Shown here: positions 1 through 11,314 of the stretch, piece after piece
Layout of the letters: each line of letters begins with the position of its first letter
Position numbering within the stretch: the first letter of the stretch is position 1
Assembly: GCA_948567375.1 (NCBI GenBank)
Contig: OX419757.1
Span: 31,248,001-31,312,000 of the forward strand
Source of the DNA: Lunularia cruciata
Lineage: Eukaryota; Streptophyta; Marchantiopsida; Lunulariales; Lunulariaceae
Direction: 5' to 3'
Length of the DNA stretch: 64,000 nt
The notes under the pieces: model-generated
Told to the model about the DNA's origin: nothing
Seen by the model: only the letters and a program-made list of their open reading frames with translations
Database searches by the model: none
Position numbers and translations under genes: made by a program

Positions 1-3000
1 ATAATTGTTTTATGTCTAGCTTGATATTGCATTTTGGCTATGATTGAGGATACAAATTTTGCTAAAGAGATCATAGATTTGGTCACAATCATAAACCACA
101 TCCAATTCTCAACCTCAACAAGAAGAAGTCATGATAATAGTTGATGATTAATAGATTCTTTTTTTTGGATAGCATTAACCTCTATGTGCAAGATCATGGC
201 AACCTTTGCAAGGAATAGACGCTTTTTATAAGCTATATTAGAAACTTGAAAGTGTTAGGAGAGTGGCAATTAGGAGCATTTTTGTAACCAATGGTTCTTG
301 CTTCAATGCCATTGAGGATGTGCAAAATTTTAAATGTTTATCTTAGAATGAAGAAGGGTACCAACGAGGGGTGACATTCAATGGTATAGTACAAAAGAAG
401 CCAATGCATTTAGTACAAAGTACTACACAAAGAAGAAGCAAGCTAGTGATAGATGTATGATCTTAATATTGCATGATCCTAATATTGCAAACTTTTGAGA
501 TTTGAATTTTTAGACATCAAAATATTAGCTATTGATTTTACTTTTATTAGGGTGTATCTCCTTAGAAAAGCTACAGTTACACAAATCCAAGATAAAAACA
601 TGAAAGGATAATTAAACCAACAGTAAGTATAATGAAGAAAAATACCTCTTAGTAGAACAAGATACTCAGAGAGGTAGTTAAGGCTAGGTTTGAAATAATT
701 GAATGAATTTTAGTAGAGGTTTTGATGCGTATGTTCTTCTAACTTATCCATAGTATGCCTCAATAATTATGTTACATATTCATTTTATTAAGAATATTTT
801 CATCATTTAGATAGTTGAAGCTCAATTTTTTACTTAAGAGTAAATGTGTACAATCTATGCTGCATAGCCTTTCATAGACTCTACTAAATTAACTATTTCA
901 AGAAAATGGATGGATTTTATGAAATCATGCTCAAACCAATCAATATTGAATTTTCATATAATATATTTTCCAAAGTATGATGTATGTTGCAAGGTTTCTC
1001 ATAATTATTAATTGTCTCAATTGAATATATTTTGATTTTCTCTTTTAAGATGTAGATTTTGGAGGTTAAGAATTCCAAAAAAACATTATTTTAGGATTTT
1101 TGTTCAAAAATAGGTGCAATTTCATATCAATATTGATGAAAGTATCTTTTCAAAAATTATGAAAAATCAAATTACTTTCAATTTTGTGAAAATCAGTAAA
1201 TTTTCTTGGATATTAATTTTTTCTTGGTTGTTATGAGATGCTTTTACTAGTTGATGCATATTTTGAAAAAGACTAGCTAGTGCAATCCATAAGAAAAATA
1301 ATCACACTAGGTGATAGTGTTTTAAGTACTTTAGTTATTGTACCTTATCTCTTGTGTATAAATGAAGTATATCAAGGAATAATACACATCAAGGAAGTAT
1401 GAGTTCAATACTTCATGATGGTTGAAAAGTTTTTATGATCTCAATACTATGCTGCACCAAGAAAGATCAAATATTTGTAAGTAAAATTGTCACACCATTT
1501 GTAGTGTCGCATCTAGATTGCTTGGACACTAGAGTTCCAATGATAGTAGTTAGAGGTATTTTGGCAATTACTCATAGACTACTTTCCGCCGGTCAGATTT
1601 TATGTTCAGGGTACTTATTTCATGTAGGGCCCACCGTCACTTGCACCATATGCACCATCGGGTGTGCCGTTAGTGGGACCATTGGAATGAGACCTAGGTC
1701 AAAATCAGGAGTATACCCTTGAAGTGCAGCTCTAGAGAGCTCACTTCTCTGATGTTGAGACTTTGAGCTCTTGGCTAGAGTGGATAGAAAGCCAGCAAGC
1801 GTCACATGGAATCCCTTAGCTAGAGTGGGTGTGGCTTGAATGTAATCAGTGCCCTATTGTTGGCAATTTATTGAGGATCAGATCAAGTACTGATCTGATT
1901 TGAGTTGTAAACTATTTGATTATTGTGGCACTTTAGAGTTCATGTATGACTTATGTGTGAGTTGTGCTTCTATAGTGTATGATGTTGACAGCGATGTATG
2001 TTGTGTATTGATGTATATACACATGACAAAAAACCAACCATTACTACTCCTTCTGGTTTATGCTTAAATTACATTTCAAGCATAAAAATTTCTATGTTTG
2101 CCTTTGGACTAGGTTAAGGGACTCACTTTGCATGAGCTTACTTGGGGCTCAAGTTGCACTTCAAGTTTCTATATAGCTCAATGGCTTATTGGTCATATAG
2201 CCCCATGGCTTACTCTTAATAAGAGCAAGTCAATAGACTATATGCTTTATATGTACATTAGAGTATTTGTATTATAGTTCATCTATCTAGTAGTTCAATT
2301 ATCCATGGAGTCCAAATGAGTCTAACTCGTGTTTTGTTCTTACTTGTAGTCCTTAGTCTTTGGATGAATATTTAGTTAAATTGGTGTAAGAGAATTAATG
2401 CTTAGCTAGAGATAAAATCAAGCTTTAGGTATTATTTCTTAGACATTGATTATATCTTAGGTTAATACACAACCACTAAGGTCAACCTTAAAATCCACCT
2501 CATATCCTTTAATCAACTCTTTCAAGATCAGTTTTGTACTTCAATCCAACCTTAGAGACTCTATTCCTTATATAATTCTTGACTACCAAACATCCCTAGA
2601 ATCATCTCTTCCTCTTTTGGTCTACCAAAATTACATCCCACCCAAAACCATAAAGCTTCAAGTTCTTCTAAATCATGAGTTTGGGCTGAACTTGGTCTTT
2701 AAGGCCTTTTCAGTGGTTGTAATATGCTAATTTTAAATACCAAGAGCTCTATTTATAATCCCAAATGTACCTATTTCTCATGTAAATAATGAGAACTTAA
2801 GTTCTTAGTTTTGAGGTGCAAAGAGTAATTTTTGGTGTAGATTCACTTAGCTTTCTTATACTTATGTGCTTGCAATAATCATGACATTGTTATGAAAATC
2901 ATTATTTTAGACTAATTTTGTAAATTCCTTGATTACTCATGCATATTACTCTTGGTCTTCTTGTATCTTTTGATGTATGGCAAAGTGCAATATGATATAT

Positions 3001-4699
3001 TACATAGCTTAGTGCCACTTTTACGTTGGGTTTTGTTTTTACAATTTAATAGTGTTCCTTTATCCTTTTTGCTATTTTATACATGTGAGATATAATCTTT
3101 TCTCAATAGAAAGAATCTTTAAGAATACATATAAAGAGAGAAGATGAACTCCAAATGAATCTTATAAATCCATTTTTTTCTCTTTCCAAAGATTTATGAT
3201 GTACTTAAAGATTAAATTAAATTTTAACTATAAATATATATTATTAAGAAAATAATATTTTTCAGGACCTAGAAACCAAAAATATAATAATTAGAGATTA
3301 TAATTTAAAAAAATTTGATTGTGTACTTTTGATTTAACATTTAAAATTGGTGATGTTTTGTAAGATAAAGAATTTTATTTTTGGCATTGATGATGAAATG
3401 AGAAATTCCATTGTGAGATTTTTCTATTTATCGTAATTTTCTTGGAAAATTAATTTTGAATATCTTAGTAGAATATATTACAAGCATTGTTCTCAACAAG
3501 AAAAAAAATTGCTCAAGAGGAAAATAAATGGAAGAAATATTGAGGGATATATTAACTATAAAGAAGACTACTTGGAAATAATAATTATAATAAATTTTTT
3601 GACTAAATTTTTGAAAATTATAAATTAGACTATAAGGAAAGTAAAACATTAGATGGTTTAAAAATTATAAATTTCCTAAAATTTAACCTAAGTAAAGAAA
3701 ATACATATAAAAGACATATAAAATATAAAAAATATTACATAAGAATATAAGTTATTTTCAAGATAAAATTCTCTTGGATAAAAGATGGAGATTAGAAAAG
3801 AGGTATGAAATATTCCATGAAAAGTCATAAGGAGAACATAATATAGAGGAAATTACTAGAAAATATTTCATAAAAAAAGTATGAAAGGAGAGTTATATAC
3901 ATTCATGGTGAGCTTAATCTATTGAAATTTATTTTTGTTAAATGATTATATACTCTTTTTCACACAACTGCAATAACCTATTGATTAATATGATAACTAA
4001 CTAATCCTCCTAGAATATAACCTTATAAATTAAATTTTAAAATTTTATAGGTTTTGTTGAAGTATCATAAATATATGATATATTAAGGAATATGTATTGA
4101 TATGACTATTTCATAATAGTTGAAGCTAGTTCATTTAGGTCTTTACAATTTTTGAAAACTTTGGCCATAGGTAATACATGTGGTACAATGTTTGTTGGAA
4201 GAGACTCTATGCTTTGTATGTGGAGGCCACTTGAGCTTATGGCTTTGCCATGTTGTCTTTGATGTGGTGCTCATATTTTTACAAAATTTTTTGTTTTTGT
4301 TAATGTCATTCTTATTTGTAAACATATTGTATATTTAGGAATGAAAAATTGTTTAGGAATGAAAAATTCTTAGTTGAGTTTCCTTTGAAGTTGTGTTTGT
4401 ACATGTAATAATAGTATGAAGGGTTCAAGTATGAAGACCTCTGTACCCAATAACCTTTGGCTTGGATATCATTGCATTTGAAAACATACACCAATTTGAA
4501 TGCTCTGCCAACTCAAAGACCGTTTGCATGCACTAAAGGCCTTGCATGTGTGGGAGTGACCTCCCACAAACTACTCAATTACTAAACACAAATGACCAAA
4601 AGATTTTGATAATCAACTTAATTTCACTTTATGTAGTCAATTCAATTGCAATCCAAAGAAACATTTCAAGATTCCAATCCTTTGCAATTCTTTGTTGCC
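1..4699. other. AT-rich intergenic DNA, no gene recognised
   Basis: I see no coding region with a recognisable protein here; open frames are short and of low complexity. A stretch around 1310-1430 with a TATA-like segment (tgtataaatgaag near 1355) could be the decayed end of an LTR, but no partner copy or primer-binding site supports this. A small direct repeat of a gaatgaaaaatt unit lies near 4338-4370. The rest is probably old transposon debris. Confidence 0.5.
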
Positions 4700-4991
4700 T
4701 TTGAGCTCCGACCTTTCAGCTTCAATCATCTTTGATAGGAAATATGATGTTTACACCTAAGGAGGGGATGAGAGTCCCTAAAGGGGGAAGGAGGGAAGGG
4801 GAGAAGGAGTCAAGAAAGCTTTGAGGCAACTTATTTGCATGGATGAAGTAGAATTGGAGGAATTTTAATGGCCCAAAAAATTTGTAGCCTGGGCCAATGA
4901 CAATAGACACCCAATACACCAGACCAAATATAAAGTTGGAAAGGTCCTCATTGCTTCCTTCAAGGATCCAAGGACCAACAATAAATGGAGG
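4700..4991 (+). mobile_element. Left part of G1, split from its right part by element A
   Basis: Removing element A and one copy of its target duplication joins this stretch to 11315 onward. The joined sequence resembles 15990-16091 plus 16519 onward (G2): both have a run of aaggt/aaggcc, then aataatggg or aataaatgg, then gggta, then a caacaatgg-like segment. This is seen by eye only. It contains no domain I recognise. Confidence 0.35.
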
Positions 4992-4996
4992 GTGGG
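4992..4996. repeat. Target-site duplication of element A (left copy, GTGGG)
   Basis: GTGGG directly precedes the 5' LTR start at 4997 and recurs directly after the 3' LTR end at 11310-11314. A perfect 5-bp duplication is the size typical of Ty3/gypsy integrase. Confidence 0.85.
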
Positions 4997-5410
4997 TATA
5001 ACAATATGGATTTTAGAAACAAAGTTAGTTAGTGCTAATAAAGAAGTGAATAGGAAAAATTAGCTTAGAATATTCCAAAAGTATTTGAGAAACTTCTTGA
5101 CTAGCGTAGCTTGCATCTCAAGTAGGTAGCTTCTAGAGGGAAGTTTCTAAAAGCTTTCAACTAGCTTAACTTGCACGCCAAGTAAACAACTTCTAGAAGA
5201 AAGCTTCTTGAGAAGCTTCTTGGTTAACTTGGCTTGCACTCCAAGAAAGAGACTCAAGGAAGCTTCTTGAGAAAATTCTCAAGGTCTTTTATGCTCCCTA
5301 TAAATACCAAAGCCAAAGCTCATACTAGGCATTTGGAGTTTACCCACACTCAAGTGTCCCAATTTGATCTTCCATTCTCTTATTTCTCTCCTCGATCTTG
5401 GTCTTTTACA
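4997..5410 (+). repeat. 5' LTR of element A (414 bp)
   Basis: Starts TATAACAATATGG (family consensus TGTAAC) and ends CTTTTACA. A TATA box (TATAAATA, 5299-5306) marks the promoter. Upstream of it are repeated segments with GAAGCTTC and TTCTAGAA cores, for example 5191-5198 and 5212-5219, separated by a recurring 'taacttgcacgccaagta'-like spacer. These cores match heat-shock-element half-sites. The 3' LTR has fewer of these repeats. Confidence 0.9.
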
Positions 5411-5430
5411 TTTGGTATCAAAGTAGGAAT
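5411..5430 (+). other. Primer-binding site of element A
   Basis: TTTGGTATCAAAGT follows the 5' LTR directly. It resembles the plant initiator-tRNA-Met primer site (TGGTATCAGAGC) with a few substitutions. Elements B (ttggtatgagag, minus strand below 37564) and D (atggtattagag, after 39994) have the same feature. Confidence 0.75.
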
Positions 5431-6064
5431 GGGATGGATGGAATTTATGGAACACTAAACCCTTTTTTGCTAAACCATTGAGATTTTTGTATTTGTGTAC
5501 TACCCAAGTATCATTCACACAATTCATCACCTCACACTTTGGGTAGATTTTTTTGAATATAATCACCTTATCTAAGGAACCCTTGGTACTTCTATTTGTA
5601 ACTTATGGGGAATGATGGATGTGTTGCATCTATGTAGTAATAAATTAGATAGATTAAGAGTGTAATGTAATAAATTAGATAGAGTAGTAACCATGGCGGC
5701 AATACCCAAGGTTATCATTCCTATGTTGTAACAAATCAAGCACCTTACTCAATTGTTGGATGAACAAGATCATTAACGACAAGAGCACGTAGAGAGAGTC
5801 AAAGCTCAAGAAGGAGAAGACCAAATCCGATTTCCAAAACCTAAGGTTTTCAAAGGCAAGAATCACCCGGGTGTAATGGAGAATTTTTGGTTTGATTGCA
5901 AACATTATTTTGAAGCTACCAATCTTCAAGATGAATGGAAACAAGTTCTCTTGGCTTCTAGCGAATTAGATGGAGTAGCAAAGCTATGTTGACAATTCTA
6001 AGTGTAGCAAGTTGAGTGAAAATTTTTTTGCACCAATCTTGACATGAGTAGAATTCAAGAGTGC

Positions 6065-6069
6065 AATAA
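6065..6069. repeat. Target-site duplication (AATAA) of solo LTR, left copy
   Basis: AATAA at 6065-6069 recurs at 6803-6807 directly after the solo LTR, so the LTR arrived by its own insertion into gag of element A. Confidence 0.85.
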
Positions 6070-6802
6070 TATAATACTCTGAAGACAAGAGAAGAGAGAA
6101 AACACAAATTACACACTCAACATTTGGTGCCCCAAAGGAGCAACTTCTCTTTATTATATAGACAAAGAGGATCTCCTCCAAGGAAGCTCCACCATAGGAT
6201 TAGGCACACAGATAGGTGACATGTCAGCAAGCTCCACCCTTGGATTACTTACTTGGATGGATGACATGTCAGTCTAGGTCCTATCTGGTTGGTCAAACAA
6301 GCTTTGATCAAAGGGAATCTTTTAGGGAATCTTCCTATAGGAGTCTCAGAATCACGTAAGATGCCATTGGAAAGCTCTTGACGGGACAAACCCGGGGGAG
6401 AGAAGGCTAACCTTTCCTCCACTAGGGGGGTTAAGTTTGCACATTTTTAGGCCTAATTCATCCGTTTTGGCCTCCAAAATTGCCTTCAAAGATTTCAATC
6501 ATATTTTGGTTCCTACTCTATTAGTAGAAGTCCCCTTTTGGTGATATCTCTTTCTGATCTGTTTAGTCCATCATGTGTAACATCCTTCCAGATGTTACCA
6601 AACCAATTCTCACCTTTAAATCATATATCTAGCTATTGGTTCTAAGGTTCTTAAGTCTATTTTGGTTTCTGCTCCATTGGTAGAAGTACTCTTTTGGTGA
6701 TACTTCTATCTGATCTATTTTGACCATCATATATAAAAGCATTCCAGATGTTACCAAACCAAATTTTGCATCTAGATCATATGGCTAGCTCTTTGTATTA
6801 CA
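6070..6802 (-). repeat. Family-2 solo LTR inside gag of element A (733 bp)
   Basis: Minus-oriented LTR: on the plus strand it starts TATAATACTCTG and ends TTTGTATTACA, the complements of the family-2 termini (consensus TGTAATACC...CATTACA seen in element D). The segment ctttattatatag near 6150 is the complement of the family-2 TATA region. Perfect 5-bp duplications flank it and no internal sequence remains, so it formed by LTR-LTR recombination. Confidence 0.9.
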
Positions 6803-7364
6803 AATAATTGGTCAATTCCAAGCTATAAATGCTACACGAGCTACACAAGATAGGTTGGTAAAGTTGAAGCATATTGGCTATGTAAGAAGTTACATCACGC
6901 AATTCTAGAACACCATCATATAAATTCTAGATATATTGGAAAGTGAAGCTCTGGATTGATTTGTGAGGTGCTTGAAGTCACAAACCAAATTAGAGGTAAC
7001 TATGTGAGAGCTACAATACTTGGAGGAAGCCATGCGGTTGGTCAAATGCTTCAATTCCTTGGTTGCAACAACTTGGTCTTGATCTCAACCTCCATAGAAC
7101 GTATATACCACACACATATGGAGTGGTTGATACCAATGGAGATTGATGCCATTCAATGGAGACCACTTGGCACCATAGATAGAGAAAAATTATGACAAAA
7201 TAGTGGTTGTTTCTATTGTTACCAAATTGGACATTGTATCATTGAATATCCACTCAAGAATGGATGACCTTGACAAGTTGCCCAGATGGAGTTTGTGGAG
7301 TAGAATGATCAAGGAAACAAAGAATCCAAATAGGAGATTTTGAACCACCTACTGAGAACTTGAT

Positions 7365-10300
7365 TTGTTCAATGGGATCAAAGACTTGACCTATGCAAGT
7401 TTGCTTCACTTGCAAGGTATAATATCTGATCATGGTTGTAGGATTTTTGTTGATTCTAGAAGTTTAGAGAATTGCATGTCCATGCAATTAGCAAAGGAAT
7501 TATATATTCTTATCAAGCTAATAATTGGAAGCAGATTGATGATGGTGGATGGTAGAAAGTGTAGCAAGGGTTTTGCATTTTGTACATCACATCCTATTAT
7601 ATTCAGGATTGGGAAGGAGTATTTAGAGTGTATGAGATTTGTGAGGCACCTCTACACTATGATATCATTTTGGGTTTGCCCTGGCTTGAACATCTTAAGG
7701 TTCAATCGATTGGACCCAACGACAAATTCAAGTACAACACCAAGGGAAGAATTTTTTATTAGGTTATTTGGTACCTTTGAGTAAGACACCTAAGAATAGT
7801 CAATCCCAAGATGGGAAGTTTTTCAAGAAAGCAACCATAGAGCAAGCTTTGAAGGAAGATAAGTCCCAAGATGAGAAGTTTGTAAAAAAAGCAGCCATAG
7901 AATAAGCTTTGAAGGAAGATAAGTCCCAAGATGGGAAGTTTGTCAAGAAAGTAGCCATAGAGCAAACTTTTAAGGAAGATAAGTCCCTAGCTAGGAAGTT
8001 TTTCAATGAAATAGCTATAGAGCAAGCTTTGGAGGAAGATATAAGTTTATTTTTGCGGTGTGGATCAAACTTATTGTAGAAGTAGAATCTAAGGAGAGAA
8101 CCTCATCAAGCAATGCTTGATCAAATAGTTCAAGAGTTTGCAGATATATGTTTTGATGACTTGCCAAAGGGATTACCCCCCCCATCATGGTATGCTCTTC
8201 AAAATTGAGTTTTGAATACTCCAGTGAGTAGACCAATCTCTCAACTCTCACCAAAGGAGTTGGAGGAGTTGTGAACAACACTTATGGAGTTGTTGGAGAA
8301 GGAGTTCATATAACACAGTACATCTCCTTGGGGAGTATTGGTACTATTTGTTCAAAGAAGGATGGAGTATTTCATTTTTGCATTGATTATTATGGACTCA
8401 ATAAAAAATAGTAAAGCACTTACCTCAAATTGATGACTTGCTTGATCAATTGAGTGGAGCATGATACTTCTCCAAGTTGGATCTTTGTAGCAGCTATTGG
8501 CAAATCCCCATTGATAGGGAGGATGTGCAAAAGACTACCTTTTGCACAATGTATGGGTATTTTGAATGGAGAATTTTACCTTTTGGGCTCACTAATGTTC
8601 CAATGGTCTTCATGCATCAGATGCATCGGGTGTTGGATGGACTATTGGATTGGTACATGGTGGTGTTCTTTGATGAAATTTTAATCTAGAGCAAGACACA
8701 AGTAGAACACACAAATCATGTGCAAGAAGTCCTAAGACTACTATGACAATGGAAGTTTTATTGCAAGAAGTTGAAGTGTACTTTTTAGCAAAAGGAAATT
8801 ATCTTCACAAGATCTCATTGGAAGGATCAAGATGGAAGAGGAGAAAATCAAAGCCATCAGTGATTGGCCTACTCTAGAGGATGCTACAAAAATATGAACA
8901 TTTAATGGATTGGCCAGTTTTTACCGATGGTTTATCCATTATTATGCACATGTGACTGTGCCATTGACCAATCTCTTGGGAAAGAACTCAATCTTTCAAT
9001 GGACTCTCAAGCATGAAGAAGCATTCTAGAAGCTAAAACATATGGTGTCTTCAAGATTTATTCTTCAATCATATGATCCTCAACTACATTGTGTGGTTGA
9101 TTTTGGTGTTTTTAACTTTGCATTTGGAGCCATGTTGCGATAGGAATTCCTAGATGGGTTACATCCCATTGCCTTTGTGTCTTGTAGACTAAATACAACA
9201 GAAAGGAATAAATCTACTCAAGATCAAGAACAACTAGCAATGGTATATAAGACCAAGGTATGGGGGCATTATCTCTTGGGGAAAAAAGTGATCATGCAAA
9301 CTGATCACAAACCTTTGTTGCAAACATTACACTTGGAACACATGAAGAGTCATTATCATCAATGGGAGCAATGACTACAATTTTTTGACATCAAAATTGA
9401 GTACAAACCTGGTTTGTTCTATGTCATCCCTGATGCCCTATCAAGATGACCTGATTTGAAGTCTCTTCCTCTCATTACAATGGCAATTATGACAATATCA
9501 ATTGACTCCAATGTCCAAATCAAGTTTAAGAGCGCTTTACAGCAAGATCCTTTCTTTCAGATGATACAAGATCATCTTGCAGTATACAACAAGGAGTAAA
9601 ACACCTTCTCCTTTAAGGATGGTCTTTTATTTTATGAGAACCAGATTTATATTCCAGCCAGTGATCTTCAACTTGTGCATCTCTAAGAAGCCCATGATTT
9701 ACCACTTGTTGATTGTATGGGTGTAAACAAGACCTTGAATACTCTTCAAACATCTTGTGTCATGTTGGTGGCCCAACATGACTCAAGATGTTTGAAGGTT
9801 TGTTTGATCATGTGAGAGCTACCAATGCAACAAGGCCAACAACCAAAAACCAAGTGGACTCCTTCAACCACTCCACATTTCATCTACTTGATGGTAACAT
9901 GTGAGCTTGGATCTCATCACATCCTTGCCCAAGAAAAAGCATAGTCACACAACAATTGTGGTGTTTATGGATAAACTTAATAAAAAAAATCCATTTGGCA
10001 CCAACCTTTGATACCATGGATGCTCCAAAATTAGCATAGATCTACTTCAACACTATCTTCAAGCATCATGGATGGGATGTCCAGTGTACTCATATATGAT
10101 TGTGATCCTTGATTCACTAAGAAATTTTGGCAAACACTCTTCTAGATACTCAGCACCAAGCTTGCTTTTTCCATGGCCTATCATCCTCAAATTGATGGAA
10201 AAATTGAATGTGCAAATGGCACCTTGGTGGATATGCTTCATACCTTTGCAACATCTACCATACCAATTGAGATGAATATCTTACAGTTGTGGAGTTTGCA

Positions 10301-10920
10301 TACAATAATTCCAAATAAGTAAGCATTGGATTCTCTCCTTTCTTCCTCAATTTTGTCCAAGATCCACTTGTTCCAAATTCCCTTCTTTCTCCTTGTCCAT
10401 CTCATGTCCCTCATACTTCCACCTTCTTGACCACCATATTCCAATCCCTCCAACAAGCCAAATCTCATCTCCTTATTGCTCAGAATTGTCAAAAACAATA
10501 TGCAAACCACCATTGTTGTGATCTCACCTTTCAAGTTAGTGATAAGTTCATGCTCTCTTCTAGCAACCTACCCCTCTCACTTGATACTCAAGTTCATAAA
10601 CTCACCCCTGATTGGATAGGACCCTTTGATATCACCCAAATAATCTCTCTTGTGGCTTATTGACTTGCCTTGCCTTGTCATATATGCATCCACCTTGTCT
10701 TTCACATTTCCAAGTTGAAACTCTTTGTTCCTAACCCCTCTTCTTTTTCCTCTAGAGTCCAACCTCCTCGTCTTCCCATCCCTATCAATGATCATTAGGA
10801 GTATGAAGTTGATCGTATCCTTACACATTGTCATATTCAACGAGGCCGCCAAGAACATATAGAGTACAAGGTCTTTTGAAAAGGGTATCCCTTTCATGAT
10901 GCCACATGGGAACTTCTTTC
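7365..10920 (+). pseudogene. Degenerate pol of element A (PR-RT-RH-INT-chromodomain)
   Basis: Recognisable blocks in order: aspartic protease region 7365-7560 (DHGCRIFVDSRSLEN; the DSG-type motif is altered); GLPWLEHLKVQ near 7670; a 20-residue tandem repeat at 7801-8040; RT near 8380-8689 with FSKLDLCSSYWQIPI, LPFGLTNVP and VVFFDEILI, where the canonical DD is DE; RNase H near 9120-9450 (ERNKSTQDQEQLA, QTDHKPLLQ, PDALSR); integrase from about 9690; and a C-terminal chromodomain near 10798-10915 (EYEVDRILTHCHIQRG then KGYPFHDATWELLS). Stops and shifts break every domain. Integrase acidic residues cannot be followed through the frameshifts. Confidence 0.85.
7801..8040 (+). repeat. 60-bp coding minisatellite, four copies
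   Basis: Four consecutive 60-bp units (starting 7801, 7861, 7921, 7981), each ending in ggaagat, encode a 20-residue unit that reads KSQDGKFVKKVAIEQTFKED in the third copy. It lies between protease and RT. The related element B has only one copy (minus strand, about 35800-35860), so the array is an expansion in element A or its lineage. Because 60 is a multiple of three, the expansion keeps the frame. Confidence 0.9.
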
Positions 10921-11005
10921 TTCATATTCAGAATTCACAAATGGCCATCCAGGAGTTCAAGCTTCTATGGCAACAAGGACATCACCAACTTATAATGGAG
11001 GAATA

Positions 11006-11309
11006 TGTAACAATGTGCACTTTAGCAACAAAGTTAGTTAGTGCTAACAAAGTAGAAAATAGGAAAAGTTAATCTAGAATATTCTAGAAGTATCCAGGAA
11101 GCTTCTAGAAGCTTCCAACTAGCTAAGCTTGCATGCCAAGTAAGCTGCTTCTAGAAGGAAGCTTCTTGAGAAGCTTATCAAAACCTTGTATGCTCCCTAT
11201 AAATACCAAAGCCAAAGCTCATACTAGGCATTTGGAGTTTTCCTTCACTCAAGTGTCCCAATATGATCTTCCATTCTCCTATTTCTCTCCTTGGTCTTGG
11301 TCTTTTATA
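11006..11309 (+). repeat. 3' LTR of element A (304 bp)
   Basis: Starts TGTAACAATG after a purine-rich tract (aatggaggaata) and ends CTTTTATA, a decayed CA end, directly followed by the GTGGG duplication. TATA box at 11198-11205. It is about 110 bp shorter than its 5' partner; the missing part is HSE-containing repeat material between the upstream HSE block and the TATA box. Confidence 0.9.
11077..11115 (+). promoter_or_regulatory. Heat-shock-element cluster in LTR U3
   Basis: GAAtaTTCtaGAA at 11077-11089 is a perfect three-unit heat-shock element. GAAgcTTCtaGAAgcTTC at 11098-11115 is a perfect four-unit element. They lie about 80-120 bp upstream of the LTR TATA box. Corresponding perfect three-unit sites occur in other family-1 LTRs: 16162-16174, 22969-22981 and 37890-37902. 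HSF trimers bind alternating nGAAn units; whether these sites act is inference. Confidence 0.7.
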
Positions 11310-11314
11310 GTGGG
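11310..11314. repeat. Target-site duplication of element A (right copy, GTGGG)
   Basis: Matches 4992-4996 exactly. Confidence 0.85.

Larger units (their letters stand above)
5693..7350 (+). pseudogene. Degenerate gag of element A
   Basis: From ATG 5693 a broken frame reads MAAIPKVIIPML, then after stops a segment with QEGEDQIRFPKPKVFKG and NFWFDCKHYFEATN, typical of the retrotransposon gag capsid region. The same protein block is seen in elements B and C. It is interrupted by the solo LTR at 6070-6802 and resumes at about 6808 (ttggtcaattccaag). Near 7200-7255 a zinc knuckle is visible as GCFYCYQIGHCIIEYP, where the last cysteine of the CCHC motif has become Tyr. Several in-frame stops mean no functional Gag. 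Confidence 0.75.
4997..11309 (+). mobile_element. Element A: family-1 Ty3/gypsy chromovirus, complete ends, dead coding region
   Basis: Layout in plus orientation: 5' LTR 4997-5410, primer-binding site from 5411, gag from ATG 5693, zinc knuckle near 7200, protease, RT, RNase H, integrase, C-terminal chromodomain near 10800, purine tract before 11006, 3' LTR 11006-11309. The order PR-RT-RH-INT with a chromodomain places it in the chromovirus branch of Ty3/gypsy. All frames are broken by stops and shifts. A family-2 solo LTR (6070-6802) sits in gag. The two LTRs differ by about 110 bp because of unequal numbers of HSE-containing repeats. Confidence 0.9.

Noticed and set aside
1435-1722. 95-codon plus-strand frame
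   Set aside because: No recognisable motif, and an overlapping minus frame is just as good; typical chance frame.
3428-3649. Hydrophobic minus-strand frame that looks like a membrane protein
   Set aside because: Phe/Tyr/Ile-rich composition follows from AT-rich DNA; nothing else supports a gene.
7801-8040. CRISPR-like array
   Set aside because: The units are directly contiguous 60-bp repeats without spacers and encode protein; the context is a plant retroelement.
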